The position numbers were made by a program, and so were the translations under genes. From an uncultured Alphaproteobacteria bacterium (GTDB lineage Bacteria; Pseudomonadota; Alphaproteobacteria; Puniceispirillales; UBA1172), in assembly GCA_913056245.1 (NCBI GenBank), contig CAJXME010000008.1:1-13012 (forward strand): DNA of 13,012 nucleotides, given 5' to 3'. Positions 1 to 7,183 of this stretch are shown in pieces. Under the pieces are notes generated by a model. That model was given only the letters and a program-made list of their open reading frames with translations, did no database searches and had not been told where the DNA came from. The number at the start of each line of letters is the position of its first letter. The first letter of the stretch is position 1.

Positions 1-585
1 TCTGCTAAGCAAATAAGCAAATCGATTTTGAAGCAAATCAGTCAAGGTTATTCTGATGATTTGCGCCGCATGCCCACGGATAAATCCCTTATTACCGATA
101 AAATGCCGCTGAATTTCAAATGGATCGGTATAATTCGTGCTATTTTTCCGGAGGCGCCAATTTTGCATCTCAAGCGCCATCCCATGGCGGTATGTTTTTC
201 AAATTTCCGCAATTTCTTCCGCGCTGAGGGCATGAGTTATAGCCATGATCTGATGGATATTGGCCGCTTTTACCTCGCCTATGATGCCTTGATGCAACAT
301 TGGTATCAATTATACGGCGATGAGATTACGACGGTTGATTATGAAAAACTGACAGAAAACCCAAAAGAAGAAATCGCGAAATTATTGCAAGTTGTTGGAC
401 TCGACTGGCAAGACGCTTGCCTTAAAATCGAAGACAATAAGCGGAGCGTTAAAACCGTATCCAACACGCAAATTCGCCAGAAGATTTATACCAAAAGTTC
501 CGAAGAATGGCAGCATTATGAAGAAGAATTGGCGCCGCTTAAAGAGATGCTGATGCCTATCTTAGAGCGCGACGGCTGGGTTTAA
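1..585 (+). CDS. Sulfotransferase family protein, C-terminal part (cut by window start)
   Basis: The frame is open from base 1, so the 5' part lies outside the window; the TTG at 28 is only the first internal start-like codon. The visible 194 residues match the C-terminal half of a PAPS-dependent sulfotransferase: a DKMPLNFKW segment, then FPEAPILHLKRHPMAVCFS, which corresponds to the 3'-phosphate-binding region (Arg, then a Ser about 8 residues on), and a later VDYEKLTENP segment. The same order occurs in the complete neighbour on the other strand (DKLPHNFKW, HCHRDPMDNCWS, VSYDELVKNP), so the two are paralogues. By that likeness the missing part probably carries the 5'-phosphosulfate loop and perhaps TPRs. 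The substrate is unknown; members of this group sulfate glycans, peptides or small molecules. The stop overlaps the convergent neighbour's stop by 4 bases. Confidence 0.85.
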   Translation, partial: SAKQISKSILKQISQGYSDDLRRMPTDKSLITDKMPLNFKWIGIIRAIFPEAPILHLKRHPMAVCFSNFRNFFRAEGMSYSHDLMDIGRFYLAYDALMQHWYQLYGDEITTVDYEKLTENPKEEIAKLLQVVGLDWQDACLKIEDNKRSVKTVSNTQIRQKIYTKSSEEWQHYEEELAPLKEMLMPILERDGWV

Positions 586-2351
586 CCCGCTTTCAGCTCA
601 TAAACGGGCAAGCCAAGACGCTGTTGTTGTTTTTGCAGGGCAATCAAAACCGGCTCTAAAAACTCGTCATGACGCCGCCAGCCACCTAGGGATTGGGTTG
701 AAATCGGTTGTTGAACTTGCGCAGAACTGGCAGTGCGGGAAAAATAATTTTGCCCCCGCTTGGCTTCGTCAAATTGATAACCCTCAAGGCCAATGTAATC
801 AAAAATGCGCTGGGATTCGCCGTCGGGGTTTTTGACAAGTTCATCATAGGACACGGAAAGCATCTGATCGCCCATCATCTCTTCATAACTTTTCATGAGA
901 TTTTGGTAATAAGCGTAATATTGGCCAAGGGCTTTTCGATCAAAGCAATAAGCATGGCCGTTTTCAAAATTAGCCCGATATAGCGACCAGCAATTATCCA
1001 TCGGATCACGGTGACAATGGAGTATCTTTGCTTCGGGGAATATATCCGCAATCAGCGGCGCCCATTTGAAATTATGCGGCAGTTTATCGATCAGCCATTG
1101 ATCGTCATCACGCATCCATTGGGTCTTATCTTTATAATGCTGAGCGATCGCCTTAATTTCATCTGCCGTCATCACGGGCGATTTTGGGTCTAGCCGCGCC
1201 ACGGCTTTATCCAATTGATCATTGAGGTAAGGCAATTCATCCCCCGCCGCGATGGCATCGCAACTTGCCAGCATCGATTCGAGCAGCGTGGTGCCTGAAC
1301 GCGGCATGCCGATGATAAAGATAATCTTTTGATCGGCAGCATGGGGCGCTGTTTTGGGCTGAGACGTTGAAAACCGCCGCCATAAGTCAAATTGTTGTTG
1401 TGTTTTGTGATTGTCATAAGGGCGTTGCCGCGCCACGTGGCGATTGCCTTTCAGATAATAGGCCTCGGATTTGGCGGTATTTTTTTGCTTTTGATAAAAC
1501 TGCGCCAGCGCAAACAACCCTTTGTCGAGAAAATGCGTTAAGCCTTGGGTGTTGATCTGCTCTTCCAGTTGAGCAATGACGGCGCGGAGGTCATCGTCGG
1601 TCAAATCATCAAGATTAGAGAGATTGAAATAGGCTTTGCCATCATGCGGATGCTTAGCGATGGCGTCTTGAAACATGGCTTTCGCCGCGTCGGTTTGACG
1701 TTGATAAAGATACACCAGCCCCAGATTATTAAGACCATTGAGGTAATGAGGATTAATCGCCAGACAGGCTTTGAATTTGCCTTCAGCCGCTTCGAGTTGA
1801 TTTAATTTGGTATAGACAATGCCTTGATTGGACAACGCGCGGTAATGCTTTGAGTCACGTTCCAGCGCTTGATCATAAATCGCCAGCGCTTCATCAAACC
1901 GTTCCAATTGTTCAAGCGTAATGGCAAGGTTATGGTAAATTTCGGCATAATGCGGGTTGTTGTCTTGCGCTTGACGTAACATGGCTTCGGATTGGTCAAA
2001 AAACCCGTGTTCGCGCAACAAGACGCCATAATTCATTTTATATTTGAACTCATTAGGCTTGAGGTTAATCAAACGCTGATAGGCCTTTTCAGCGTCCGTA
2101 AATTGCCGCAATTGCGCATGGCAAATGGCGGCGCCAAAAAGATAATCGATGTTAAGAGGCGCTGATTTCAACAAATCACGATAGATTTTAAGCGCTTTGG
2201 TAAATTCACCGCCATTGATCAGAACAAACCCAAGGCATGTCTTCACGGGAATGCTGTCGCGATTGGCTTTCAGCAATTTGCTGGCCGCCGCAATCGCTTC
2301 CTGATGCTGGCCTTGTTTCGACAGGCGCTGGATGCTGGGGATGTCAAGCAT
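582..2351 (-). CDS. TPR-sulfotransferase fusion protein
   Basis: This 589-residue protein has two parts. Residues about 1-245 are tandem tetratricopeptide repeats (for example NLAITLEQLERFDEALAIYD and NQGIVYTKLNQLEAAEGKF), a protein-binding superhelix. Residues about 340-580 are a sulfotransferase domain: the 5'-phosphosulfate loop GMPRSGTTLLE at 348-358, and the 3'-phosphate-binding stretch HCHRDPMDNCWS near 445-456 (Arg448, Ser456). It should move a sulfuryl group from PAPS to an acceptor that cannot be named from sequence; the TPRs may choose the protein partner. There is no signal peptide, so it is probably cytoplasmic. The start is ATG at 2351; no convincing Shine-Dalgarno precedes it. 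It converges on a second sulfotransferase with shared stop bases. TPR-sulfotransferase fusions are common in marine alphaproteobacteria, often as several paralogues. Confidence 0.9.
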   Translation of the reverse strand: MLDIPSIQRLSKQGQHQEAIAAASKLLKANRDSIPVKTCLGFVLINGGEFTKALKIYRDLLKSAPLNIDYLFGAAICHAQLRQFTDAEKAYQRLINLKPNEFKYKMNYGVLLREHGFFDQSEAMLRQAQDNNPHYAEIYHNLAITLEQLERFDEALAIYDQALERDSKHYRALSNQGIVYTKLNQLEAAEGKFKACLAINPHYLNGLNNLGLVYLYQRQTDAAKAMFQDAIAKHPHDGKAYFNLSNLDDLTDDDLRAVIAQLEEQINTQGLTHFLDKGLFALAQFYQKQKNTAKSEAYYLKGNRHVARQRPYDNHKTQQQFDLWRRFSTSQPKTAPHAADQKIIFIIGMPRSGTTLLESMLASCDAIAAGDELPYLNDQLDKAVARLDPKSPVMTADEIKAIAQHYKDKTQWMRDDDQWLIDKLPHNFKWAPLIADIFPEAKILHCHRDPMDNCWSLYRANFENGHAYCFDRKALGQYYAYYQNLMKSYEEMMGDQMLSVSYDELVKNPDGESQRIFDYIGLEGYQFDEAKRGQNYFSRTASSAQVQQPISTQSLGGWRRHDEFLEPVLIALQKQQQRLGLPVYELKAG

Positions 2352-2470
2352 GGGAAAACTCGATGGATTTCTAAGTGATTTGACCTTAACCCTTTTGTTA
2401 TACTGATTTCATGCTAAATAGACGATAAGAATTTCAAATTTTATGAGCGCATCCCAGCATGACGATGGCA

Positions 2471-2475
2471 AAAGG
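2471..2475 (+). promoter_or_regulatory. Shine-Dalgarno that decides the yggS start
   Basis: AAAGG lies 6 bases before ATG 2482. The upstream in-frame ATG at 2443 follows an A/T-rich stretch without purine-rich complementarity to 16S rRNA, so the shorter protein is preferred. Confidence 0.5.
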
Positions 2476-2481
2476 CTATTG

Positions 2482-3171
2482 ATGACAACCGTTTCTCCCC
2501 TAAGCAGCATCACCGAACAGCGTGACCTTATCCGCGCCGATATTGCCGCCGCCGCTAAAGCCGATGGACGCGGTGCCGATGACGTGACGCTGATCGCGGT
2601 GTCGAAAAAACAGCCCGATGACCGCATTGACGCCGCGCTTGAAGCGGGGCTTCGCGTCTTTGGCGAAAATCGTGTCCAAGAAGCGCAGATGCGATGGACG
2701 GAGCGGCGCGCGTCATACCCTGATTTGCGCCTTCATTTGATTGGCCCGTTGCAAACCAATAAAGCGGGGGATGCGGTGGCGCTTTTTGATGTCATCGAAA
2801 CTCTTGACCGTGAAAAATTGGCCGTCAGCCTTGCGCGTGAGATGCAAAAACAAAACCTTGAGCGCGAGTGCCTCATTCAAGTCAATACCGGCGATGAGGA
2901 TCAAAAGGCGGGCATCACCCCCCAAGAGGCGGTGGCCTTCAGCCGCCATTGCCGGCAAACCCATGGCCTGAACATCACGGGCATGATGTGCATTCCCCCG
3001 GTGGATGAAGAGCCGGCGATGCATTTTGCGCTCTTGAAAACATTAGCCGCTGAGGCTGGCCTTGATGTTTTATCCATGGGGATGAGCGGCGATTATGAAA
3101 CCGCGATTCGCTTTGGCGCCACCCATATTCGCGTGGGATCATCGCTCTTTGGCGCCCGCCCCATGGCTTAA
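2482..3171 (+). CDS. yggS: PLP homeostasis protein, YggS/PLPBP family
   Basis: Pyridoxal-5'-phosphate-binding protein with an alanine-racemase-like TIM-barrel fold and no known catalytic reaction; the family buffers PLP and affects amino-acid and keto-acid balance. Family hallmarks are all present: IAVSKKQP with the PLP-binding Lys after Ser, FGENRVQE, LIGPLQTNK, the IPP turn, and the C-terminal GMSGDYETAIRFGATHIRVGSSLFG phosphate-binding block. I placed the start at ATG 2482 because AAAGG at 2471-2475 stands 6 bases upstream and because the 229-residue product fits the family. An in-frame ATG at 2443 would add 13 unconserved residues and has no Shine-Dalgarno. It converges on ribA, 41 bases away. 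Confidence 0.93.
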   Translation: MTTVSPLSSITEQRDLIRADIAAAAKADGRGADDVTLIAVSKKQPDDRIDAALEAGLRVFGENRVQEAQMRWTERRASYPDLRLHLIGPLQTNKAGDAVALFDVIETLDREKLAVSLAREMQKQNLERECLIQVNTGDEDQKAGITPQEAVAFSRHCRQTHGLNITGMMCIPPVDEEPAMHFALLKTLAAEAGLDVLSMGMSGDYETAIRFGATHIRVGSSLFGARPMA

Positions 3172-3176
3172 AATCT

Positions 3177-3199
3177 GGCCGCTTAAGGCCTTTAATTTT
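3177..3199 (+). terminator. Weak terminator-like hairpin after yggS
   Basis: GGCC at 3177-3180 pairs with GGCC at 3187-3190 across a 6-base loop, followed by a T-rich tract (TTTAATTTT). The position, 6 bases after the yggS stop and between convergent genes, fits a terminator, but a 4-bp stem is short. Confidence 0.35.
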
Positions 3200-3212
3200 A
3201 ACCTAAGATTTC

Positions 3213-4328
3213 TTAATCGATCAGATGACCGGTGCGGGTTTTTTTGGTGTTCAAATACCCGTCATTATGAGGATTGGCGCTGGTAATAAGCGGGATGCGT
3301 TCATCGACCGTAATGCCGCAATCTTCAATCTGGGCAATTTTATCAGGATTATTGGTCAGCAAACGGATTTTGCTTTTGCCGAGCAGTTTCAGCATCGCCG
3401 CCGCGGGCAGGTAAAACCGATGATCGGTTTCAAAGCCGATGGCGTGATTGGCGTCAACCGTATCCAGCCCTTCATGTTGCAAAGCATAGGTGCGCAATTT
3501 ATTGACCAAGCCAATATCACGGCCTTCTTGCGCCAGGTAAATCAGCAAGCCGCCTCCAGCCTCAGACATTTGCTGGATGGCCATTTGCAATTGGTCGCCG
3601 CAATCGCATTTCAAACTGCCGAGCAAATCGCCGGTGATGCATTGCGAATGGATGCGCACCAGCGGCGCTTCATGTTGATCGGCATTGTTGATGATCAGCA
3701 CAAAATGTTCGGTGCCGCCATCTTTCGGTTGAAAGATCGCGATTTCACTATTTTCAGCGCCTTTAATCGGTAATTTGGCGCGCGCCGCTTCGCGCAACAA
3801 GGCGGCGGATGTTTCTTCAAAAGACCGAATGGTGTTTTCGCTGATCATGATATAACCGCGATCTTCCGCCCAGCGGTTGAGGCTGCGCGCGTCTTGATCA
3901 GGGATATGCGCCGCCAGCGCGGCGGGCATCAACCGCGCCGAACGCATCAGCATCAAGACCAAGACGGCCATGCTGTTTTCGCCTTCCGGCAGGATGGTCA
4001 ATTTCTTGGGATCAATCTTAATGGGCAGATCGCCGATCAATTGCAAAATCTCGTTTGGGCCAACGTCTTCGGAGATTAAAATCGAACAGGCCTGAACGCC
4101 CTTTTTGGGGTTAAGACCAATGGCGCGGGCACGTTGCGCGGTGATCAGCAAATACGGCATCGATTGGCTGGCTTCCGCCAAATCCCTGAGGCTATCGGTG
4201 CTGACCTGTTCGGCGGGTTTGACGATGCCGGCATAGCCAGATTTCGATAAAAACAACACAGGCGCGCCACGGCGCAAATCAGCAATCGCACGATGAGCGG
4301 TGTTCTGCATGGTCACTGATGGCGTCAT
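3213..4328 (-). CDS. ribA: GTP cyclohydrolase II with degenerate RibB-like N-terminal domain
   Basis: The C-terminal part (about 195-371) is GTP cyclohydrolase II, which opens GTP to 2,5-diamino-6-ribosylamino-4(3H)-pyrimidinone 5'-phosphate, formate and pyrophosphate, the first step of riboflavin synthesis. Zinc ligands Cys230, Cys241 and Cys243 keep the E. coli RibA spacing (11 then 2); IYLAQEGRDIGL, ANHAIGF, RLLTNNPDK and the end GYLNTKK..GHLI are all family blocks. E. coli RibA is about 196 residues; the extra 190 N-terminal residues resemble a shrunken RibB (DHBP synthase): AIADLRRGAPVLFL matches the RibB start and GENSMAVLVLMLMRSARLMPAAL matches GGHTEA..DL..LAG..PAGVL. The acidic DDEDRENEGD catalytic stretch is replaced by SKSGYAGIVKP, so RibB activity is unlikely. 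Start ATG 4328; ATG at codon 7 is an alternative. It is divergent from the response regulator, 186 bp away. Confidence 0.93.
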   Translation of the reverse strand: MTPSVTMQNTAHRAIADLRRGAPVLFLSKSGYAGIVKPAEQVSTDSLRDLAEASQSMPYLLITAQRARAIGLNPKKGVQACSILISEDVGPNEILQLIGDLPIKIDPKKLTILPEGENSMAVLVLMLMRSARLMPAALAAHIPDQDARSLNRWAEDRGYIMISENTIRSFEETSAALLREAARAKLPIKGAENSEIAIFQPKDGGTEHFVLIINNADQHEAPLVRIHSQCITGDLLGSLKCDCGDQLQMAIQQMSEAGGGLLIYLAQEGRDIGLVNKLRTYALQHEGLDTVDANHAIGFETDHRFYLPAAAMLKLLGKSKIRLLTNNPDKIAQIEDCGITVDERIPLITSANPHNDGYLNTKKTRTGHLID

Positions 4329-4514
4329 TTTTTAATCCAGTTGCTGTTGTTGAAGGCCCAATTGCCGCAATTGTTATCTAGCGATTGATCGCGCCTGATA
4401 ATTAATTTAGGTTTAACCCAAGGGTAAATTTCTGGTCTCAGGTGTATTGCTGTCGTTTATATGGTCTTCCTTAACCGATGTGGCCAGACTCAACAATAGG
4501 AAAGCGCATCCCTC

Positions 4515-5189
4515 ATGGTCAAGATCATTACGGTTGAAGATGATTCCCTGCTGTTAGAGACCCTGATCGATCAATTGTCCCAAGAAGATGATTTTGACGC
4601 TCTTGGTGCGTCCACCCTCGCGGAAGGACGGCAATTGATCACCGATCACGATCCCGATTTGGTCTTGCTTGATGTTATGTTGCCCGATGGCGATGGCCGC
4701 GATATGTGCCGGTGGATTCGCGACCAAGGCTATTCCATGCCCATCTTGATGTTGACGGGGCAAGACAGCGAAGCCGACACCATCGAAGGACTGGAAGCGG
4801 GCGCCAATGATTATATTGCCAAACCGTTAAGGCTTGGTGAATTGCTCGCGCGCATACGCGGCCAATTGCGGCAATACCAACAACAAGAAAACGCGCGCAT
4901 CAAAATCGGGGCATTCCATTTTATTCAGGGCGGCAAAACCTTGACCCATCGTGCCAGCAATCAATCGCTCAACCTGACCGAAAAAGAAGCGGCGATCATC
5001 AAATATCTGCTCAAAAAAAACGGCGATGTGACGCCGAAAGCCGAATTGCTGGAACAGGTCTGGGGTTATAGCGATCAGGTCTCAACCCATACGCTGGAAA
5101 CCCATATCTATCGCTTGCGCCAGAAGATCAATTACATCGACGACGCGCCCTTCATCGTCACCAAAGACAACGGCTATCAATTGGCGTGA
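4515..5189 (+). CDS. OmpR/PhoB-family response regulator (orphan)
   Basis: A 224-residue two-domain regulator. Residues 1-118 form the receiver: acidic pocket Asp9/Asp10, phospho-acceptor Asp53 in LLDVMLPDGDG, Thr81 and Lys103 (IAKPLRL). Residues about 130-224 form an OmpR-type winged helix: LNLTEKEAAIIKYLL, then the recognition region VSTHTLETHIYRLRQKI and the wing TKDNGYQLA. Phosphorylation should promote dimerisation on direct-repeat DNA sites and change transcription. No histidine kinase is visible in the window, so the partner and targets are unknown. ATG 4515 is preceded by GGAAAG 10 bases upstream, which is slightly far but acceptable. In the 186-bp gap to ribA I see no convincing promoter; it holds CAATTG-NNN-CAATTG near 4360. 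Confidence 0.92.
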   Translation: MVKIITVEDDSLLLETLIDQLSQEDDFDALGASTLAEGRQLITDHDPDLVLLDVMLPDGDGRDMCRWIRDQGYSMPILMLTGQDSEADTIEGLEAGANDYIAKPLRLGELLARIRGQLRQYQQQENARIKIGAFHFIQGGKTLTHRASNQSLNLTEKEAAIIKYLLKKNGDVTPKAELLEQVWGYSDQVSTHTLETHIYRLRQKINYIDDAPFIVTKDNGYQLA

Positions 5190-5195
5190 TGCAAA

Positions 5196-5237
5196 ACCGC
5201 CGCTAATCAGAAAAAAAGATTGAGTTAAGGCGGCGGT
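5196..5237. other. Hairpin after the response regulator
   Basis: ACCGCCGC at 5196-5203 is the exact reverse complement of GCGGCGGT at 5230-5237. AATC/GATT can add an inner stem, with AAAAAAA in the loop. It starts 7 bases after the response regulator stop. No T-run follows on the plus strand, so intrinsic termination is uncertain. The right arm overlaps the tRNA-like repeat at 5232-5248. Confidence 0.45.
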
Positions 5238-5248
5238 AGGATCAAACC
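5232..5248 (+). repeat. Possible att-site remnant: partial copy of the tRNA-Gln 3' region
   Basis: GGCGGTAGGATCAAACC here matches GGCGGTAGGATTCGAACC inside the tRNA gene at 7049-7066: 11 identical bases, then one gap and one mismatch (16 of 18). Both copies have the same orientation. The tRNA lies on the minus strand, so its 3' end faces hipA and the displaced copy is expected on the far side of an insert, which is where this one is. The terminal acceptor bases are not conserved and no integrase is present, so this is a candidate only. Confidence 0.4.
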
Positions 5249-5285
5249 ATTTTATTGCAACCGAACAGGCCATTTTCCGCGCGGC

Positions 5286-5313
5286 TTGACTCAAACGTAA
5301 AAAACGCCATAAT
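5286..5313 (+). promoter_or_regulatory. Predicted sigma70-like hipBA promoter
   Basis: TTGACT (5286-5291) and CATAAT (5308-5313) are separated by 16 bases, each one base off consensus. Transcription would start near 5320, about 50 bases before hipB. The last base of the -10 box is the first base of the upstream operator-like site, which fits autorepression. Confidence 0.65.
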
Positions 5314-5330
5314 GGTTTATAAATAGTCCA
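5313..5330 (+). promoter_or_regulatory. Predicted HipB operator 1
   Basis: TGGTTTATAAATAGTCCA is an imperfect palindrome with TGG/CCA ends. It is identical to operator 2 at 14 of 18 positions in direct orientation and at 16 of 18 as an inverted copy. It covers the -10 edge and the predicted transcription start. Confidence 0.55.
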
Positions 5331-5343
5331 ATAAATAATATAG

Positions 5344-5361
5344 TGGTCTATTAATAAACCA
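5344..5361 (+). promoter_or_regulatory. Predicted HipB operator 2
   Basis: TGGTCTATTAATAAACCA is a near-perfect palindrome (all but one base pair symmetric). It starts exactly 31 bp after operator 1, about three helical turns, so two HipB dimers would lie on the same DNA face. It abuts the hipB Shine-Dalgarno. Confidence 0.6.
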
Positions 5362-5371
5362 AGAGGTTGTT

Positions 5372-5710
5372 GTGCCAAAAAAAGAAAACCGCGTATATTC
5401 ACGCTACACCAATGAAGCGCTTGAACTTTTATCTGGGCGCATCAAGGCAACACGTCTTGAGCGCAGGATTACAACGCAAGAGCTTTCAGAGCGCGCGGGG
5501 ATATCGCGTGGATTATTACGGCGCATTGAAAACGCAGACCCAGCCTGTGGCATTGGCGTTGTGTTTGAAGTCGCCACATTGCTGAATTTAACCTTGTTTC
5601 AATCCGATTATGACGATTTACTTGTAAAAAATAAAACGCTTGAAGACAAAATAGCACTTTTGCCAAGCCGCGCACGACGCACAAAAATGAAGGTAGATGA
5701 TGACTTCTAA
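5372..5710 (+). CDS. hipB: HipB-type antitoxin, XRE-family repressor
   Basis: A 112-residue helix-turn-helix protein. Residues about 33-75 form the XRE/Cro fold (TTQELSERAGISRGLLRRIEN, then ATLLNLTLF). The tail (about 85-112) is charged and ends in KVDDDF. In HipBA systems this partner binds and neutralises the HipA kinase and represses the operon through palindromic operators; the two sites just upstream fit. The start is GTG at 5372, fixed by AAGAGG at 5361-5366 with 5 bases of spacing. The stop lies inside hipA: the genes overlap by 14 bases in different frames, which suggests coupled translation. I am sure of the family and rely on gene order for the HipB role. Confidence 0.88.
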   Translation: MPKKENRVYSRYTNEALELLSGRIKATRLERRITTQELSERAGISRGLLRRIENADPACGIGVVFEVATLLNLTLFQSDYDDLLVKNKTLEDKIALLPSRARRTKMKVDDDF

Positions 5711-6974
5711 CGCGGGCAAAAATGAAATTTTTGTATGGATTTGGTTGCCCGGCGCAACAACCCCTATTGTTGCAGGCAAACTGACCAAACTCAATCAACG
5801 TGTGATCTTCACCTACGGCCAAAGCTATTTGAACAATCCAACAGCGATACCAATCTATGATAAAGAACTTCCCCTCGAAACTGGAGCGCAGGAAAAGCGT
5901 TTCGGGACGGAAGCCATGCCTGGATGTATTCGGGATGCGGCGCCGGATGCATGGGGGCGGCGCGTCATTCTCAATAAACTCCTAGGCGCAAAAGCCAAAA
6001 CAGTGGATGCTGGTGTTTTGGATGAATTTACCTATCTGATGGAATCTGGGTCTGATCGTATTGGCGGCATGGATTTTCAGGTCTCCCCGAAAACATATCA
6101 GCCGCGTTTAGCAGGTCAGGCTTCCCTTGAAGAATTGCGGCGCTCCGCTGAGTTGATTGAAAAAGGTGAATTATTAACCCCTGAACTCGCGCAGGCTATC
6201 CATCACGGCACTTCTATTGGAGGCGCTCGCCCAAAAGCGCTCCTTAATGATGATCAAGCAAAATATATCGCTAAATTTTCATCCAGCACGGATCATTACA
6301 ATGTGATTAAGGCAGAGTTTATGGCCATGCGGTTGGCGAAACGGTGTGCGCTGAATGTCGCGACGGTTAAATTGACCAAGGCATCTGGAAAAGATGTCTT
6401 ATTGATCGAACGCTTTGACCGAGAATTAAGAAACAATGGATGGACGCGAAAACTCATGCTCTCGGCGTTAACGCTTCTTGGGCTGGATGAAATGACGCCG
6501 CATTACGCCAGTTATGAAGATTTGGCAGAACTCATTCGTCACCGCTTTACGAATCCCAAAGAAACATTGCAAGAAATGTTCAAACGCATGGTCTTTAATA
6601 TCTTATGCGGCAACACCGATGATCACGCGCGCAATCACGCGGCTTTTTGGGATGGCAAGCATTTGACGCTGACCCCGGCCTATGATTTATGCCCTCAAAT
6701 GCGCCAAGGCGGTGAAGCCTCACAAGCCATGATGATTGCAGGCAATGACCGATCCAGCCGGCTGGTCACATGCCTAGACAGCGCAAAAAATTTCATGCTG
6801 AGTGACGCTCAAGCGCGTCAAATTATTGATGCGCAAATTCGATGCATCAAGGAACATTGGGAGGCGGTATGCGAAGAAGCAAACTTGCCGCCGATGGATC
6901 GTGCTTTATTTAAGGATCGTTTGTTTTTGAACAGCTACGCGTTCGAGCATTATCAAACATCATCTCAAAATTAG
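5697..6974 (+). CDS. hipA: HipA-type serine/threonine kinase toxin
   Basis: A 425-residue HipA-fold protein, close to E. coli HipA (440). Residues about 12-115 match the N-terminal subdomain found in HipA and HipS. The kinase core follows: P-loop-like GTSIGGARPKALL at 171-183, with Ser173 at the place of the autophosphorylated Ser150 of E. coli HipA; Lys193 for ATP; catalytic loop NTDDHARNH with Asp308; and the metal-binding YD with Asp330. All key residues seem present, so it is probably active. Characterised HipA kinases phosphorylate aminoacyl-tRNA synthetases such as GltX and stop translation; the target here is unknown. Two adjacent ATGs exist (5697 and 5700); AAGG at 5690-5693 fits the second slightly better. 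It converges on the tRNA-Gln gene, 67 bases away. Confidence 0.93.
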   Translation: MMTSNAGKNEIFVWIWLPGATTPIVAGKLTKLNQRVIFTYGQSYLNNPTAIPIYDKELPLETGAQEKRFGTEAMPGCIRDAAPDAWGRRVILNKLLGAKAKTVDAGVLDEFTYLMESGSDRIGGMDFQVSPKTYQPRLAGQASLEELRRSAELIEKGELLTPELAQAIHHGTSIGGARPKALLNDDQAKYIAKFSSSTDHYNVIKAEFMAMRLAKRCALNVATVKLTKASGKDVLLIERFDRELRNNGWTRKLMLSALTLLGLDEMTPHYASYEDLAELIRHRFTNPKETLQEMFKRMVFNILCGNTDDHARNHAAFWDGKHLTLTPAYDLCPQMRQGGEASQAMMIAGNDRSSRLVTCLDSAKNFMLSDAQARQIIDAQIRCIKEHWEAVCEEANLPPMDRALFKDRLFLNSYAFEHYQTSSQN

Positions 6975-7041
6975 CAGGTCGGCATTTTCGGCACATTAAA
7001 CCAACGCTACCGATCAGAATATATCATCAATTTCGAGAAGA

Positions 7042-7116
7042 TGGCTGGGGCGGTAGGATTCGAACCTACGGTACACGATACCAAAAACCGTTGCCTTACC
7101 ACTTGGCTACGCCCCA
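7042..7116 (-). tRNA. tRNA-Gln (anticodon UUG)
   Basis: The minus strand folds into a full cloverleaf: acceptor TGGGGCG pairing with CGCCCCA, D-arm GCC..GGC, anticodon stem ACGGT/ATCGT with loop TTTTGGT (anticodon TTG, reading CAA), T-arm GTAGG-TTCGAAT-CCTAC, discriminator G, and an encoded CCA. It closely resembles E. coli tRNA-Gln. It stands alone between the convergent hipA and the same-strand oligosaccharyltransferase gene. Its T-arm/acceptor part has a degraded partial copy at 5232-5248. Confidence 0.97.
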
Positions 7117-7129
7117 GCAAGTGTTGTGC

Positions 7130-7158
7130 AACATAACGACTTAACATCGCCTCATCAA
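7130..7158 (-). promoter_or_regulatory. Predicted tRNA-Gln promoter
   Basis: On the minus strand, TTGATG (7158 to 7153) and TATGTT (7135 to 7130) are 17 bases apart. The -10 box ends 13 bases before the mature 5' end, a normal distance for a tRNA leader. Confidence 0.5.
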
Positions 7159-7183
7159 GACTGTTTTTTGGCGAAAGTTAAAT

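Noticed and set aside
2380..2404. Promoter-like TTGACC and TATACT before yggS
   Set aside because: The spacing is only 13 bases, too short for sigma70-type recognition, and no better -35 box lies 16-18 bases upstream of TATACT.
3225..3773. 182-residue open frame on the plus strand
   Set aside because: It is the antisense shadow of the conserved GTP cyclohydrolase II domain and has no start context or family signature.
4355..4375. CAATTG-NNN-CAATTG in the ribA/response-regulator gap as a regulator site
   Set aside because: Similar CAATTG-rich strings occur inside nearby coding sequence, so this may be compositional. No promoter is placed next to it.
6975..7041. Terminator between hipA and tRNA-Gln
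   Set aside because: The GCCGAAAATGCC-like string is a short direct repeat rather than an inverted one, and no T-run follows on either strand.
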